Positions 1 through 8,464 of a stretch of 64,000 nucleotides of DNA are shown piece after piece (positions within the stretch are counted from its first letter, which is position 1; each line of letters begins with the position of its first letter). The stretch comes from Pseudomonas sp. ATCC PTA-122608 (GTDB lineage Bacteria > Pseudomonadota > Gammaproteobacteria > Pseudomonadales > Pseudomonadaceae), in NCBI RefSeq assembly GCF_001952855.1, contig NZ_LPNO01000020.1, positions 62,251-126,250 of the forward strand, in the 5' to 3' direction. The notes under the pieces were generated by a model. It worked only from the letters and a program-made list of their open reading frames with translations. It was not told the DNA's origin and made no database searches. Both the position numbers and the translations under genes were made by a program.

Positions 1-942
1 ATGGTCGGCTCGTTGCTGGCGATCATCCTCGTGCGCTGCCTCACACCCTGGCAGTTGGCAGAAATTCCCGGCGGCCGCAAATGCGGCCAATGGGTGGTGG
101 GCATCGGCATCGGCCTGCACTTCACCCCGGTGGTGATGGAGCAGGTGATGAGCCACTTCGGCCTGATCTTTTTCGGCGCGCTGGTCACCAGCCTCTCCAG
201 TATTGTGGGGGTGTGGTTGATGCGGCGTAGCGGTGAAGACCGCGCCACGGCGTTTTTCTCGAGCATGCCGGGTGGGTCGGGGGAGATGGTCAACCTTGGC
301 GCACGCAATGGCGCGGTGCTCAGCCGTGTCGCGGCGGGCCAGAGTTTGCGGGTGTTGGTGGTGGTGCTGTGTGTGCCGGCGGCGTTCAAGTACTTGCTCG
401 GCGAAGGTGCTCCGCAGTTTCATCCCGCGACCGTCGATTGGGCCTGGCTGGCGGTGCTGTTTCCCGTCGGTGCTTTGGTGGCTTGGGGTTGGCAGCGTTT
501 GCGTCAGCCAAACCCGTGGCTGTTCGGACCGCTGCTGGTCAGTGCCGCCGTCAGTATCACCTGGGACCTGCACATCGGCCTGCCCGATGGAGGTAGCCAG
601 ATCGGCCAGTGGCTGATCGGCAGCGGCCTGGGCTGCCACTTCAACCGGCAGTTCTTCCGGCGCGCGCCATTGTTCATGGGGCGTACCTTGATCGGTACCG
701 CATTGACCATGTTGATCGCGACGCTGGCGGCGGTGGGTTTGAGTGCCTTGACGCATCTGGATCTGCGCTCATTGACACTGGGCATGATGCCCGGCGGGAT
801 CGCCGAGATGAGCCTGACGGCGGAAACCCTGCAACTGTCGGTGCCGTTGGTGACGGCGATGCAGGTGATGCGCTTGTTGTTTGTGTTGTTCCTGGCGGAG
901 CCGTTGTTTCGGCACTGGAACCGGCAACCGGAAAAGCTTTGA
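1..942 (+). CDS. AbrB-family integral membrane protein, 5' end cut by window
   Basis: The 313 codons in the window are largely hydrophobic, with repeated membrane segments. Two similar halves each contain an MPGG motif (SSMPGGSGEM near residue 90 and MMPGGIAEM near residue 262). This duplicated pattern is that of the AbrB / ammonia-monooxygenase-like inner-membrane family (PF05145), whose transport role is poorly defined. Family members are usually about 340-360 residues, and the first residues here (MVGSLLAI) match an internal segment. The true start therefore probably lies left of the window, and the ATG at position 1 is not the start. No RBS can be seen. Confidence 0.75.
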   Translation: MVGSLLAIILVRCLTPWQLAEIPGGRKCGQWVVGIGIGLHFTPVVMEQVMSHFGLIFFGALVTSLSSIVGVWLMRRSGEDRATAFFSSMPGGSGEMVNLGARNGAVLSRVAAGQSLRVLVVVLCVPAAFKYLLGEGAPQFHPATVDWAWLAVLFPVGALVAWGWQRLRQPNPWLFGPLLVSAAVSITWDLHIGLPDGGSQIGQWLIGSGLGCHFNRQFFRRAPLFMGRTLIGTALTMLIATLAAVGLSALTHLDLRSLTLGMMPGGIAEMSLTAETLQLSVPLVTAMQVMRLLFVLFLAEPLFRHWNRQPEKL

Positions 943-961
943 AGCCATAACCCCGTTCAAA

Positions 962-1072
962 TGTGGGAGCTGTCGAGCTTTAGCGAGGCTGCGATAGCGG
1001 TGGGTCAGGCAACATTAATGTTGACTGTGCCGCCGTCTCGCAGCCTCGCTAAAGCTCGACAGCTCCTACATT
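962..1072. repeat. REPIN-like inverted repeat, divergent variant
   Basis: The outer arms TGTGGGAGCTGTCGAGCTTT and its near complement AAAGCTCGACAGCTCCTACA, plus inner arms around AGCGAGGCTGCGA / TCGCAGCCTCGCT, form a long palindrome between two convergent genes. The architecture is that of the other REPINs in this window, but the core sequence differs (CTGTCGAGCTTTAGCGAGG instead of CGGGCTTGCTCGCGAA). It is therefore a separate repeat class. It could also serve as a bidirectional transcription barrier. Confidence 0.75.
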
Positions 1073-1081
1073 GGATCTATG

Positions 1082-1774
1082 TCAAACCGGCGGCAATCGC
1101 CACTCGATCGGCGTTTCGCCATTCTGCTCAAGAAACTTGTTGGTGCGGCTGAAGTGTCCGCAGCCAATAAACCCTCGATACGCCGACAGCGGCGACGGAT
1201 GCACCGACGTCAGCACCAGGTGCTTGGTGGCGTCGATCAGCTTCTGCTTGCCCTGCGCATGGGCGCCCCACAGCAAGAACACCAGATGCGGCTGGTGCGC
1301 GCTGACAATTTCGATAATCCGGTCGGTAAAGAACTGCCAGCCTTTGCCCGCATGGGCGTTGGCATTCGCGCGCTCCACGGTCATGGTGGTGTTGATCATC
1401 AGCACGCCCTGGTCAGCCCAGCTTTGCAGGTAGCCGTGATTGGGGATGTCGATGTTCAGGTCGCGCTTGAGTTCTTTATAGATATTGACCAGCGACGGCG
1501 GCGCCGGCACGCCCGGTTGCACCGAGAAGCACAGGCCATGGGCCTGGCCAGGGCCGTGGTACGGGTCCTGACCGAGGATCACCACCTTGACCTTGTCCAG
1601 CGGCGTTGAGTTGAGCGCGTTGAAGATCATCGGGCCCGGCGGGAAGATCTCCTTGCCGGCCGCGTGCTCCTGGCGCAGGAATTCCCGCAGCTGGGCCATG
1701 TACGGCTGGTCGAACTCGTCACGCAGGGCGTGTTTCCAGCTGGGTTCGAGTTTGATACGGTCGTCGGTGGTCAT
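1082..1774 (-). CDS. ung: Uracil-DNA glycosylase (family 1)
   Basis: Ung removes uracil from DNA as the first step of base excision repair. The 230-residue protein contains the catalytic water-activating motif GQDPYHG with Asp70, and the C-terminal HPSPLSAYRG loop carrying the second catalytic His, both diagnostic of family 1 UDG. The length matches other Pseudomonas Ung proteins. The start MTTDDRIKLE was chosen over an in-frame ATG seven codons upstream because it aligns with the usual N-terminus. The gene is transcribed towards the palindromic repeat at 962-1072 and diverges from the acyl-CoA hydrolase gene at 1904. Confidence 0.97.
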   Translation of the reverse strand: MTTDDRIKLEPSWKHALRDEFDQPYMAQLREFLRQEHAAGKEIFPPGPMIFNALNSTPLDKVKVVILGQDPYHGPGQAHGLCFSVQPGVPAPPSLVNIYKELKRDLNIDIPNHGYLQSWADQGVLMINTTMTVERANANAHAGKGWQFFTDRIIEIVSAHQPHLVFLLWGAHAQGKQKLIDATKHLVLTSVHPSPLSAYRGFIGCGHFSRTNKFLEQNGETPIEWRLPPV

Positions 1775-1903
1775 GGTTGCATCCAGAAAAAACAATGGTG
1801 CGAACCCTAGGAAAGCCCACCCTGCTTGTCAATTGATCTGACGCAGAACCGACACTTTCCCGTGAAGCGATCATACTGAACCTTCACTTTCTCGATTGAG
1901 GTC

Positions 1904-3019
1904 ATGATGAACCTGCACTTCGAAGAGCTGATTGGCACCGACGGCGCCCGCATTGGCATCGCCAGCCTGGACGCGGAAAAATCCCTCAACGCCCTGTCGT
2001 TGCCGATGATCCTGGCCCTGAGCGAGCGCCTGGATGCCTGGGCCAAAGACCCGCAAATCGTCTGCGTGCTGCTGCGCGGCAATGGCCCCAAGGCGTTTTG
2101 CGCCGGCGGCGAAGTACGCAGCCTGGCCCAGGCCTGCCGTGAACATCCCGGGGAAGTACCGGCGCTGGCCGCGCAATTTTTCGCCGCTGAATACCGTCTC
2201 GACTACCGCCTGCACACCTACCCGAAACCGCTGATCTGCTGGGGTCACGGCTATGTGCTGGGCGGCGGCATGGGCTTGCTGCAAAGTGCCGCAGTGCGCA
2301 TCGTCACCCCGAGCAGCCGCCTGGCCATGCCGGAAATCAGCATCGGCCTGTACCCGGACGTGGGCGCCAGTTGGTTCCTGTCCCGCCTGCCCGGCAAGTT
2401 GGGTTTGTTCCTCGGCCTGACCGGCGCCCACATGAATGGCCGCGACGCCCTGGACCTGGGCCTGGCTGACCGTTTTCTGCTGGATGAACAACAAGACGAG
2501 CTGCTCGAAGGCCTGCTGCAACTGAACTGGCAGGAACAGACCGACATGCAGCTCAATAGCCTGCTCAAGGCCCTGGCCCAGGAAGCCACCGGTCAGTTGC
2601 CTGACGCCCAATGGCTGCCGCGCCGGGCGCAGATCGACGAGTGGCTGGACGTCGGCGATGTGCGCTGCGCGTGGCGTGCCTTGAGCCAGTTGCGCGACCA
2701 CGCCGACCCGCTGTTCAGCCGCGCTGGCAAGACCCTGAGCGAAGGCTGCCCGCTGACCGCGCAACTGGTGTGGGAGCAGATCCATCGTGCGCGGCACCTG
2801 TCCCTGGCTCAGGTGTTCCAGATGGAATACACCTTGAGCCTGAACTGCTGCCGTCACCCGGAATTCAGCGAAGGCGTGCGGGCGCGGTTGATCGACAAGG
2901 ACCAACGGCCCCACTGGCATTGGCCGGACATCAACTTGATCCCCGAGGCCGTGGTGCAGGCGCACTTCCACAAGGTGTGGGAAGGGCGGCATCCGCTGGC
3001 GGACTTGTCTGACTATTGA
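1904..3019 (+). CDS. 3-hydroxyisobutyryl-CoA hydrolase-like protein (crotonase superfamily)
   Basis: This 371-residue crotonase-fold protein has the oxyanion-hole segment FCAGGEVRSL near residue 66 and the second one GHGYVLGGGMGL near residue 111. The motif MPEISIGLYPDVGASWFLSR (about 145-165), with an acidic residue after MP, is characteristic of 3-hydroxyisobutyryl-CoA hydrolases (valine catabolism) rather than simple enoyl-CoA hydratases. The length (350-380) also fits HibCH rather than the 260-residue hydratases. ATG 1904 and ATG 1907 are both possible starts behind a GAGG at about 1895. No valine-pathway gene lies beside it, so its physiological substrate remains an inference. Confidence 0.85.
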   Translation: MMNLHFEELIGTDGARIGIASLDAEKSLNALSLPMILALSERLDAWAKDPQIVCVLLRGNGPKAFCAGGEVRSLAQACREHPGEVPALAAQFFAAEYRLDYRLHTYPKPLICWGHGYVLGGGMGLLQSAAVRIVTPSSRLAMPEISIGLYPDVGASWFLSRLPGKLGLFLGLTGAHMNGRDALDLGLADRFLLDEQQDELLEGLLQLNWQEQTDMQLNSLLKALAQEATGQLPDAQWLPRRAQIDEWLDVGDVRCAWRALSQLRDHADPLFSRAGKTLSEGCPLTAQLVWEQIHRARHLSLAQVFQMEYTLSLNCCRHPEFSEGVRARLIDKDQRPHWHWPDINLIPEAVVQAHFHKVWEGRHPLADLSDY

Positions 3020-3029
3020 GTGAGCGCCG

Positions 3030-3464
3030 TCAGCGCTTTGCTGCCTCGAAAGTGAAGGCGCAGTTATCGGGCTGACGGTCGTCGCACTGGAAGGTGGGTT
3101 GCCCGAAAACATCGGTGCCCGGATGCCAGTGCGTGGTTTCTGCCAGTGACATCGTCCCCCCGCCCTTGGCCGGGCCGTACCTCAAGGCGACCGTATTGCC
3201 CCTCACCGTTTTGTACACGCACTTTTCCAGGTAGCCATGCTTGCGCTCATCCGACTCCCTCGGAATAAAAATCGCGCCCACAAAGGTTTCCAAAAGGTCC
3301 TGGCCGTTCATTGCCTGGCTTATCCATGGAGACTCTTTGTCAGTTCCCTGAAAATGACCATCAACGTACCGTACGGCACTCGGGTAAGGACAGCCTTGCG
3401 CCGCCGCCAACGTGCTGAAGCCTGAAAGAACAAAACAGAACAAGTAAAGCGGGCCGACTCGCAT
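3030..3464 (-). CDS. Small exported protein, DUF3757-like
   Basis: The product is 144 residues from MRVGPLYLF, with a clear signal peptide (hydrophobic stretch ending SGFSTLAAA before Q). Four cysteines remain in the mature part, so disulfides in the periplasm are plausible. The start CYPS-like segment and overall layout resemble the DUF3757 family of Pseudomonas secreted proteins, but this is recalled and not searched. A longer frame upstream lacks a signal peptide and was rejected. The function is unknown. It converges with the HibCH-like gene, and its upstream side faces the terminator at 3585-3610. Confidence 0.65.
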   Translation of the reverse strand: MRVGPLYLFCFVLSGFSTLAAAQGCPYPSAVRYVDGHFQGTDKESPWISQAMNGQDLLETFVGAIFIPRESDERKHGYLEKCVYKTVRGNTVALRYGPAKGGGTMSLAETTHWHPGTDVFGQPTFQCDDRQPDNCAFTFEAAKR

Positions 3465-3584
3465 GGTATGGGCTCCGTCAGTCGATGCAGGAAACGACAC
3501 GCCAGATAGCGTCCGCTCCCAATTAACTACAGTCTCAGCCCATAGAATAGCTGTCAAATATGACAGTACCGACCAGCGGTCAGC

Positions 3585-3610
3585 AAAAACGGCGCCTGAG
3601 CGCCGTTTTT
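3585..3610. terminator. Rho-independent terminator
   Basis: A perfect stem AAAAACGGCGC / GCGCCGTTTTT with loop CTGA and T/A runs on both sides lies 13 bases beyond the stop of the Tyr/Gly-rich lipoprotein gene on the minus strand. It would end that transcript before the next minus-strand gene. Confidence 0.85.
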
Positions 3611-3623
3611 CCAATTAATACGA

Positions 3624-3977
3624 TCAGCGATGCCCGCCACGGCCTCCACCGTGACCGCCACCCTGGCCACGTCCGCCACCATTACCCCAGTGGCCGTTGC
3701 CCCAACCCTGGTTCGGGTAAGGCCGGTAACCGGCTCGCGGCCCCGCGGGGTAATAGCGAGGCGCCGGCTGGTAATAACGCGGCGACGGGTAATAGCGTTG
3801 CGGTGGCGGGTAGTAACCCTGACGGTAATGGTAGTAGGGTCCGCCGCCGTAGTAATACGACGGCGCAGGCGCCGTGTAGACCTCGGAACCGTAGTACGCC
3901 TGGCCGCCACCGTAATAAGGCGCGCACGCAGATAGGGTCAAGCCGAGCAAAGCGATAAGAAGCAGTCGACGATACAT
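3624..3977 (-). CDS. Tyr/Gly/Pro-rich small lipoprotein
   Basis: The product is 117 residues from MYRRLLL, with a short basic N-terminus, a hydrophobic core and a lipobox LSAC near residue 18, so it is predicted to be lipidated. The mature part is very low complexity. Repeated YYG, RYYP and PRYY units in the middle are followed by a C-terminal tail of Gly, His and Arg (GGGRGQGGGHGGGRGGHR). Such proteins occur in Pseudomonas outer envelopes with no known function. A start ten codons upstream was rejected because it spoils the signal. The gene is monocistronic, with its own terminator. Confidence 0.75.
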   Translation of the reverse strand: MYRRLLLIALLGLTLSACAPYYGGGQAYYGSEVYTAPAPSYYYGGGPYYHYRQGYYPPPQRYYPSPRYYQPAPRYYPAGPRAGYRPYPNQGWGNGHWGNGGGRGQGGGHGGGRGGHR

Positions 3978-4125
3978 GGCGGCCTCCTGGACCGCGGAAG
4001 AGCACACCCAGCGACGCTGGGGGGCGGCAAACAGCTTTCACTGCCTGACGAAATATCTGACATCAAAATCGGAATCTGGTGCGATTCAGACATAGATTGA
4101 TACATCTGCTCACCGCCTCATTGCA

Positions 4126-4139
4126 GTGCAACCTTGCAC
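4126..4139. promoter_or_regulatory. Palindrome upstream of sigma54 promoter, possible activator site
   Basis: GTGCAA-CC-TTGCAC is a perfect 14-base inverted repeat about 90 bases upstream of the -24 element at 4217. Position and symmetry fit an enhancer-binding protein site. The spacing is not the classical NtrC one (TGCAC-N7-GTGCA), so the cognate activator is not identified. Confidence 0.35.
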
Positions 4140-4214
4140 CAGCACAACGCACCTTCAGCGCGCCCTGCGCCCTCCTCCTCTCGCCAACCCGCGCCGCTAC
4201 TGCGCCCATGCCAC

Positions 4215-4231
4215 TTGGCACGACTCTCGCT
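4215..4231 (+). promoter_or_regulatory. Sigma54 (RpoN) promoter of the guanidine operon
   Basis: TTGGCACGACTCTCGCT matches the consensus YTGGCACGRNNNTTGCW at all but one informative position. The invariant GG (4217-4218) and GC (4229-4230) are exactly ten bases apart. The predicted transcript start near 4242 is about 50 bases before the riboswitch. It places guanidine uptake and breakdown under nitrogen-limitation control through an RpoN activator such as NtrC, which is an inference. Confidence 0.75.
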
Positions 4232-4288
4232 TTACCTCTCCCGTGCAAGAGTCATCACAGGTTCGCGGCACCACAATTTGCAATGGCT

Positions 4289-4400
4289 GACTAGGGTTCC
4301 GGCTCGCTAAGGCGAGTGGCTGGTCCGAGAGTTGGCGACCTCCAGTTGAGGTTACACGGCGGGATAAAAGCCCGGGAGACAAGCCACCGTTTACGGTGCC
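4289..4400 (+). promoter_or_regulatory. Guanidine-I (ykkC) riboswitch
   Basis: The leader contains the conserved guanidine-I blocks in order: CTAGGGTTCCG at 4291, TGGTCCGAGAG at 4321, and ACACGGCGGGATAAAAGCCC at 4354, followed by GGGAGA. These are the recognised core of the ykkC class. A small hairpin CACCG-TTTA-CGGTG follows (4385-4398), with no T-run, so the expression platform is not obvious. The downstream genes are exactly those expected for guanidine import and degradation, which supports the identification. Confidence 0.93.
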
Positions 4401-4441
4401 GCGTTGCTCCTGCTCGCCCTTGATCAACTGGAGAAGCATCC

Positions 4442-5509
4442 ATGCCCTCGATACGTTTACCCGCCCTGCTCGCCGCCGCCTTCGCCGCCGTGGTGAGCTT
4501 TTCCACCCAAGCCGCCCCCAAAGACCATTTCAGCGTGTGCTGGACGATTTATGCCGGCTGGATGCCGTGGGAGTACGCCGGCAGCCAAGGCATCCTCGAC
4601 AAGTGGGCCAAGAAGTACGGCATCAAGATCGACATGGTGCAGCTCAACGACTACGTCGAGTCCATCAACCAGTACACCGCCGGCCAGTTCGACGGCTGCA
4701 CCATGACCAACATGGACGCCCTGACCATCCCCGCCGCCGGTGGCGTGGACAGCACCGCGCTAGTGGTCAGCGACTTCTCCAACGGCAACGATGGCGTGGT
4801 CATCAAGGGCGAAGGCAAGACCGTTGCCGACCTCAAGGGCATGAACGTCAACCTGGTGGAACTCTCCGTGTCCCACTACCTGCTGGCCCGCGCCCTGGAG
4901 TCAGCCGGCCTCACCGAAAAAGACCTGAAAGTGGTCAACACATCCGACGCCGACATCGCCGCCGCCTTCAACACCGACCAGGTCAAGGCCGTCACCACCT
5001 GGAACCCGATGCTCTCGGAGATAAAAGCCAAGCCCGGCGTCACTGAAGTGTTCGACTCCAGCAAAGTGCCCGGCGAAATCATGGACATGATGGTGGTCAA
5101 CACCCAAACCCTCAAAGACAACCCCAAGCTGGGCAAAGCACTCACCGGCGCCTGGTTTGAAGTGGTCGCGCTGATGAACGCAAAAAATGCCGCCAGCACC
5201 GACGCCCTGGAACACATGGCCAAGGCTTCCGGCACCGACCTCAAGGGCTTCCAGTCGCAACTGGACACCACCAAGCTGTTCGCTACGCCCAAGGAAGCCC
5301 TGGCCTTCGCTACCAGTGCGCAGTTGCCCGCCACCATGGGCAAGGTCGCCGAGTTCTCGTTTAAACACGGCCTGCTCGGTGAAGGTGCCAAAGACACCAA
5401 CGCCGTGGGCATGAGCTTCGCCAACGGCGTGACCCGCGGCGACACCGCCAACCTCAAGCTGCATTTCGACCCCAGCTACGTACAGATGGCCGCCGACGGC
5501 ACGCTGTAA
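4442..5509 (+). CDS. ABC transporter substrate-binding protein, guanidine operon
   Basis: This 355-residue periplasmic binding protein has a signal peptide ending near STQAA and belongs to the NrtA/SsuA/ThiY-like family (segments VCWTIYAGWMPWEYAG and LVVSDFSNGNDGVVIKG). Relatives are commonly labelled putative urea-binding proteins. Because it is the first gene after a guanidine-I riboswitch and stands with carboxyguanidine deiminase and carboxylase genes, guanidine or a close derivative is the more likely ligand. The start is directly downstream of GGAG in the riboswitch leader. Permease and ATPase genes follow within 12 bases and with a 4-base overlap. Confidence 0.88.
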   Translation: MPSIRLPALLAAAFAAVVSFSTQAAPKDHFSVCWTIYAGWMPWEYAGSQGILDKWAKKYGIKIDMVQLNDYVESINQYTAGQFDGCTMTNMDALTIPAAGGVDSTALVVSDFSNGNDGVVIKGEGKTVADLKGMNVNLVELSVSHYLLARALESAGLTEKDLKVVNTSDADIAAAFNTDQVKAVTTWNPMLSEIKAKPGVTEVFDSSKVPGEIMDMMVVNTQTLKDNPKLGKALTGAWFEVVALMNAKNAASTDALEHMAKASGTDLKGFQSQLDTTKLFATPKEALAFATSAQLPATMGKVAEFSFKHGLLGEGAKDTNAVGMSFANGVTRGDTANLKLHFDPSYVQMAADGTL

Positions 5510-5521
5510 GAGGACCCGGCC

Positions 5522-6337
5522 ATGCGCTTGATCAACCGTCACCCGGAACGCTCCAGTCGCCTGCTGTTGGTGCTGCTGCCCTTCGCTTTGTTGCTGTTCG
5601 CCTACTTCGTGGGCTCGGCCGAGCGCCTGGCAGACAACCCCAACGACAAGCTGCTGCCCAGCGCCGCACAAATGGGCGACGCGGTGAAACGCCTGGCCTT
5701 CAGTGCCGACGCGCGCACCGGTGAATATGTGCTGTGGCAAGACAGCGCCTCAAGCCTGCGCCGCCTGGCGATCGGCCTCGGTATCAGCGCCCTCGCCGGC
5801 CTGTGCCTGGGCATCGCTGCCGGGACCTTGCCGTTGTTTGGCGCACCGTTGTCGCCGTTACTGACGGTGCTGTCGATGGTGCCGCCGCTGGCGATCCTGC
5901 CGATCCTGTTCATCGTGTTTGGGCTGGGGGAATTGTCGAAAGTGATGCTGATCGTGATCGGCATCACCCCGGCCCTGGCGCGGGACCTGGAACAGCGGGC
6001 GCGGGAAATTCCCGTCGAGTTACTGGTGAAAGCGCAGACCCTCGGCGCCTCGACCTGGACCCTGATGCTGCGGGTGGTGCTGCCGCAGTTGCTGCCGCGC
6101 TTGCTGATCTCCCTGCGCTTGATGCTGGGCTCGGCGTGGCTGTTCCTGATCGCGGCCGAAGCCATCGCCTCCACCGACGGTTTGGGCTACCGGATCTTCC
6201 TGGTGCGCCGCTACCTGGCGATGGACGTGATCCTGCCCTACGTGGTGTGGATCACCCTGCTCGCCTGGCTGATGGACTGGGGCCTCAAGGCCCTGACCCG
6301 GCGTGCGTTCCCCTGGTACGAAGGAGCGCGGGCATGA
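5522..6337 (+). CDS. ABC transporter permease, guanidine operon
   Basis: This 271-residue inner-membrane protein of the BPD_transp_1 / SsuC-like type has about six hydrophobic segments. The EAA-loop region around ARDLEQRAREIPVELLVKAQTLGAS (about 152-176) is the contact surface for the ATPase. The first 50 residues hold one membrane segment and a periplasmic stretch. The gene starts 12 bases after the binding-protein stop, behind an AGGA, and ends with an ATGA overlap with the ATPase gene, so it is co-translated. The substrate is inferred from the operon, as for its partners. Confidence 0.9.
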   Translation: MRLINRHPERSSRLLLVLLPFALLLFAYFVGSAERLADNPNDKLLPSAAQMGDAVKRLAFSADARTGEYVLWQDSASSLRRLAIGLGISALAGLCLGIAAGTLPLFGAPLSPLLTVLSMVPPLAILPILFIVFGLGELSKVMLIVIGITPALARDLEQRAREIPVELLVKAQTLGASTWTLMLRVVLPQLLPRLLISLRLMLGSAWLFLIAAEAIASTDGLGYRIFLVRRYLAMDVILPYVVWITLLAWLMDWGLKALTRRAFPWYEGARA

Positions 6338-7098
6338 GTTTTATCAGCGTCAACAATGTGTGGCAGCGCTATGGCGACCAGGTGGTGTTGGAGCGCCTGA
6401 ACCTGCACGTGGCCGAAGGCGAATTCTGCACGTTGGTCGGCACTTCGGGTTGCGGCAAATCGACCTTCCTGCGCCTGTTGCTGGGGCAGGAAACCGCCAG
6501 CCATGGCGAGATCCTGCTGGACGGTAAACCTCTGGCCGCCGAACCCGACGCCAGCCGTGGCGTGGTGTTCCAGCGCTACTCGGTGTTCCCGCATCTGACG
6601 GTGCTGAACAACGTTGCACTCGGCCTTGAACTGCCGCGCTCGCCATTGCTCGGTCGCCTGTTTGGCACTGCGAAAAAACACGCTCGCGAACAGGCGGCGG
6701 CCCTGCTGCACAAAGTCGGTTTGGGCCATGCCCTGGACAAGTACCCGGCACAGCTTTCCGGCGGCATGCAACAGCGGCTGGCCATCGCCCAGGCGCTGAT
6801 CATGAAGCCCCGCGTGCTGCTGCTGGACGAACCCTTCGGCGCCCTCGACCCGGGCATTCGCAAAGACATGCACTTGCTGTTGCTGGAGCTGTGGCGCGAA
6901 ACCAGGCTGACGGTGTTCATGGTCACCCACGACCTGAGCGAAGGCTTCAGCCTCGGCACCCGCTTGCTGGTGTTCGACAAGGTGCGCCTCGACCCGCACG
7001 CCCCCGGCGCTTACGGCGCCCGCATCACCTACGACATCCCTTTGAACAGCGAGCGCCGCAAGGCGATCGCCGCCGAACTTGGAGCCACTTCCAAATGA
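6334..7098 (+). CDS. ABC transporter ATP-binding protein, guanidine operon
   Basis: This 254-residue nucleotide-binding subunit has Walker A GTSGCGKST near residue 37, signature LSGGMQQRLAIAQAL near residue 140 and Walker B VLLLDEPFGALDP near residue 160, with the switch His in MVTHDLSE. It energises the importer formed with the two preceding gene products. The start ATG overlaps the permease stop, and its own stop overlaps the start of the next gene (ATGA), giving tight translational coupling. Sequence alone does not separate nitrate, sulfonate or guanidine transport; the operon does. Confidence 0.93.
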   Translation: MSFISVNNVWQRYGDQVVLERLNLHVAEGEFCTLVGTSGCGKSTFLRLLLGQETASHGEILLDGKPLAAEPDASRGVVFQRYSVFPHLTVLNNVALGLELPRSPLLGRLFGTAKKHAREQAAALLHKVGLGHALDKYPAQLSGGMQQRLAIAQALIMKPRVLLLDEPFGALDPGIRKDMHLLLLELWRETRLTVFMVTHDLSEGFSLGTRLLVFDKVRLDPHAPGAYGARITYDIPLNSERRKAIAAELGATSK

Positions 7099-7820
7099 CC
7101 GACTCGACTCAATTGTTCCCACCCTTCGCCGAGGAAATGCTCCCCGGCGGCGGCCACCGCTCCTTTGTGCTCAAGCGCGGCCAGCTGCTGCGCCTCACCG
7201 ACATTCGCGGCGGGGCCAACGTCAGCCTGACCCTGCTCAACGCCAATGAAAAAACCGAGCGCCTGAACCTGCCCGACAGCCTCAAATGCCAACACACCGC
7301 CAAGCTCACCAGCGGCCATTGCCTGTACTCGGACATGGGCCGCGTACTGGCCGCAATCACCGCCGACACCTGCGGCTGGAGTGACAGCATCGGTGGCGTG
7401 TTATGCGCCTCCGAAGTCGCGGAAAAATATGGCCAGGGCCGCTATCAAGAGCTGCGCAACGGCTTCTACCGCAACGGCACCGACAACCTGTTGGTGGAGT
7501 TGGGCAAGTGGGGCCTGGGGCTGTCCGACCTGCTGATGACCCTCAACCTGTTCAGCAAAATCACCGTGGATGACGCCGGCACGCTGCACTTCGCCGAAGG
7601 CCATACCAAGGCCGGCGACTACATCGAACTCTACGCACCGATGGACACGCTGGTGGTGCTCACCGCCCTGCAACACCCCATGGACCCCAATCCCGAATAC
7701 GCGCCGCAGCCGCTGAAACTCAGCTGGATGAACGCCGACCCCAGCGTCGCCGAACACTGCCGCACCTCGCGCCCGGAAAACGAGCGCGGCTTTATCAACA
7801 CTGACCGTCTGTTCGCCTGA
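7095..7820 (+). CDS. cgdA: Carboxyguanidine deiminase subunit (urea amidolyase-associated protein 1, DUF1989)
   Basis: This 241-residue DUF1989 protein was formerly called urea amidolyase-associated protein 1. With its partner it is known to deiminate carboxyguanidine to allophanate in the guanidine pathway. Family features visible here are RGQLLRLTDIRGGANVSL near residue 28, SDMGRVLAAITADTCGWSDS near residue 79 with the conserved Asp-Thr-Cys, and a C-terminal DYIELYAPMDTLVVLTALQH segment. The ATG overlaps the ATPase stop. The letter cgdA follows gene order and could be swapped with cgdB. Confidence 0.88.
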   Translation: MTDSTQLFPPFAEEMLPGGGHRSFVLKRGQLLRLTDIRGGANVSLTLLNANEKTERLNLPDSLKCQHTAKLTSGHCLYSDMGRVLAAITADTCGWSDSIGGVLCASEVAEKYGQGRYQELRNGFYRNGTDNLLVELGKWGLGLSDLLMTLNLFSKITVDDAGTLHFAEGHTKAGDYIELYAPMDTLVVLTALQHPMDPNPEYAPQPLKLSWMNADPSVAEHCRTSRPENERGFINTDRLFA

Positions 7821-7829
7821 GGACCTGCC

Positions 7830-8462
7830 ATGTCTATCGCACTCGCCAACCAACCGGACGCCGCCGTGTACCGCGCGACCATCCCCGCCGGCGAACCCTG
7901 GCTGATGGAAGTCAAGGCCGGCCAGACCTTGCGCATCCTTGACCTTGAAGGCAACCAGGCGGTCGACACGTTGTTCTACAGCCTGAAAAACCCCAAGGAA
8001 CGCTACGACGTGCAGCGCACCTTGCGCCGGCAAAACAGCGTGTACCTGAGCACCGGCAGCGTGCTGTATTCCAACCTCGGCCAGCCGATGCTGACCATCG
8101 TCGACGACACCTGCGGGCGCCACGACACCCTCGGCGGCGCCTGCGCCCAAGAGAGCAACACCGTGCGCTACGCCCTGGAAAAACGCTACATGCACAGCTG
8201 CCGCGACAACTACCTGCGGGCCTGCGCCCACGATGGCCGGCTGGGCAAAGGCGACATCGGACCGAACATCAATTTCTTCATGAATGTGCCGGTGACCGCT
8301 GATGGCGGGCTGACGTTCGAGGATGGTATTTCCGCCCCCGGCAAATACGTCGACCTGCGGGCCGAGATGGACGTGATCGTACTGATCTCCAACTGCCCGC
8401 AACTGAACAACCCGTGCAACGGCTACAACCCCACCCCGGCGGAGTTACTGGTATGGAACTGA
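7830..8462 (+). CDS. cgdB: Carboxyguanidine deiminase subunit (urea amidolyase-associated protein 2, DUF1989)
   Basis: This 210-residue protein is homologous to the previous one and carries the same DUF1989 signatures: LRILDLEGNQAVDTLFY near residue 33 and TIVDDTCGRHDTLGGAC near residue 90, then GPNINFFMNVPV and a C-terminal VDLRAEMDVIVLISNCPQ. It starts nine bases after its partner behind GAGG. Two different DUF1989 subunits encoded in tandem are the norm for CgdAB. The order of letters is by position. The gene is followed by a 304-base gap that holds a tiny frame and a REPIN, which separates it from the carboxylase. Confidence 0.88.
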   Translation: MSIALANQPDAAVYRATIPAGEPWLMEVKAGQTLRILDLEGNQAVDTLFYSLKNPKERYDVQRTLRRQNSVYLSTGSVLYSNLGQPMLTIVDDTCGRHDTLGGACAQESNTVRYALEKRYMHSCRDNYLRACAHDGRLGKGDIGPNINFFMNVPVTADGGLTFEDGISAPGKYVDLRAEMDVIVLISNCPQLNNPCNGYNPTPAELLVWN

Positions 8463-8464
8463 AA

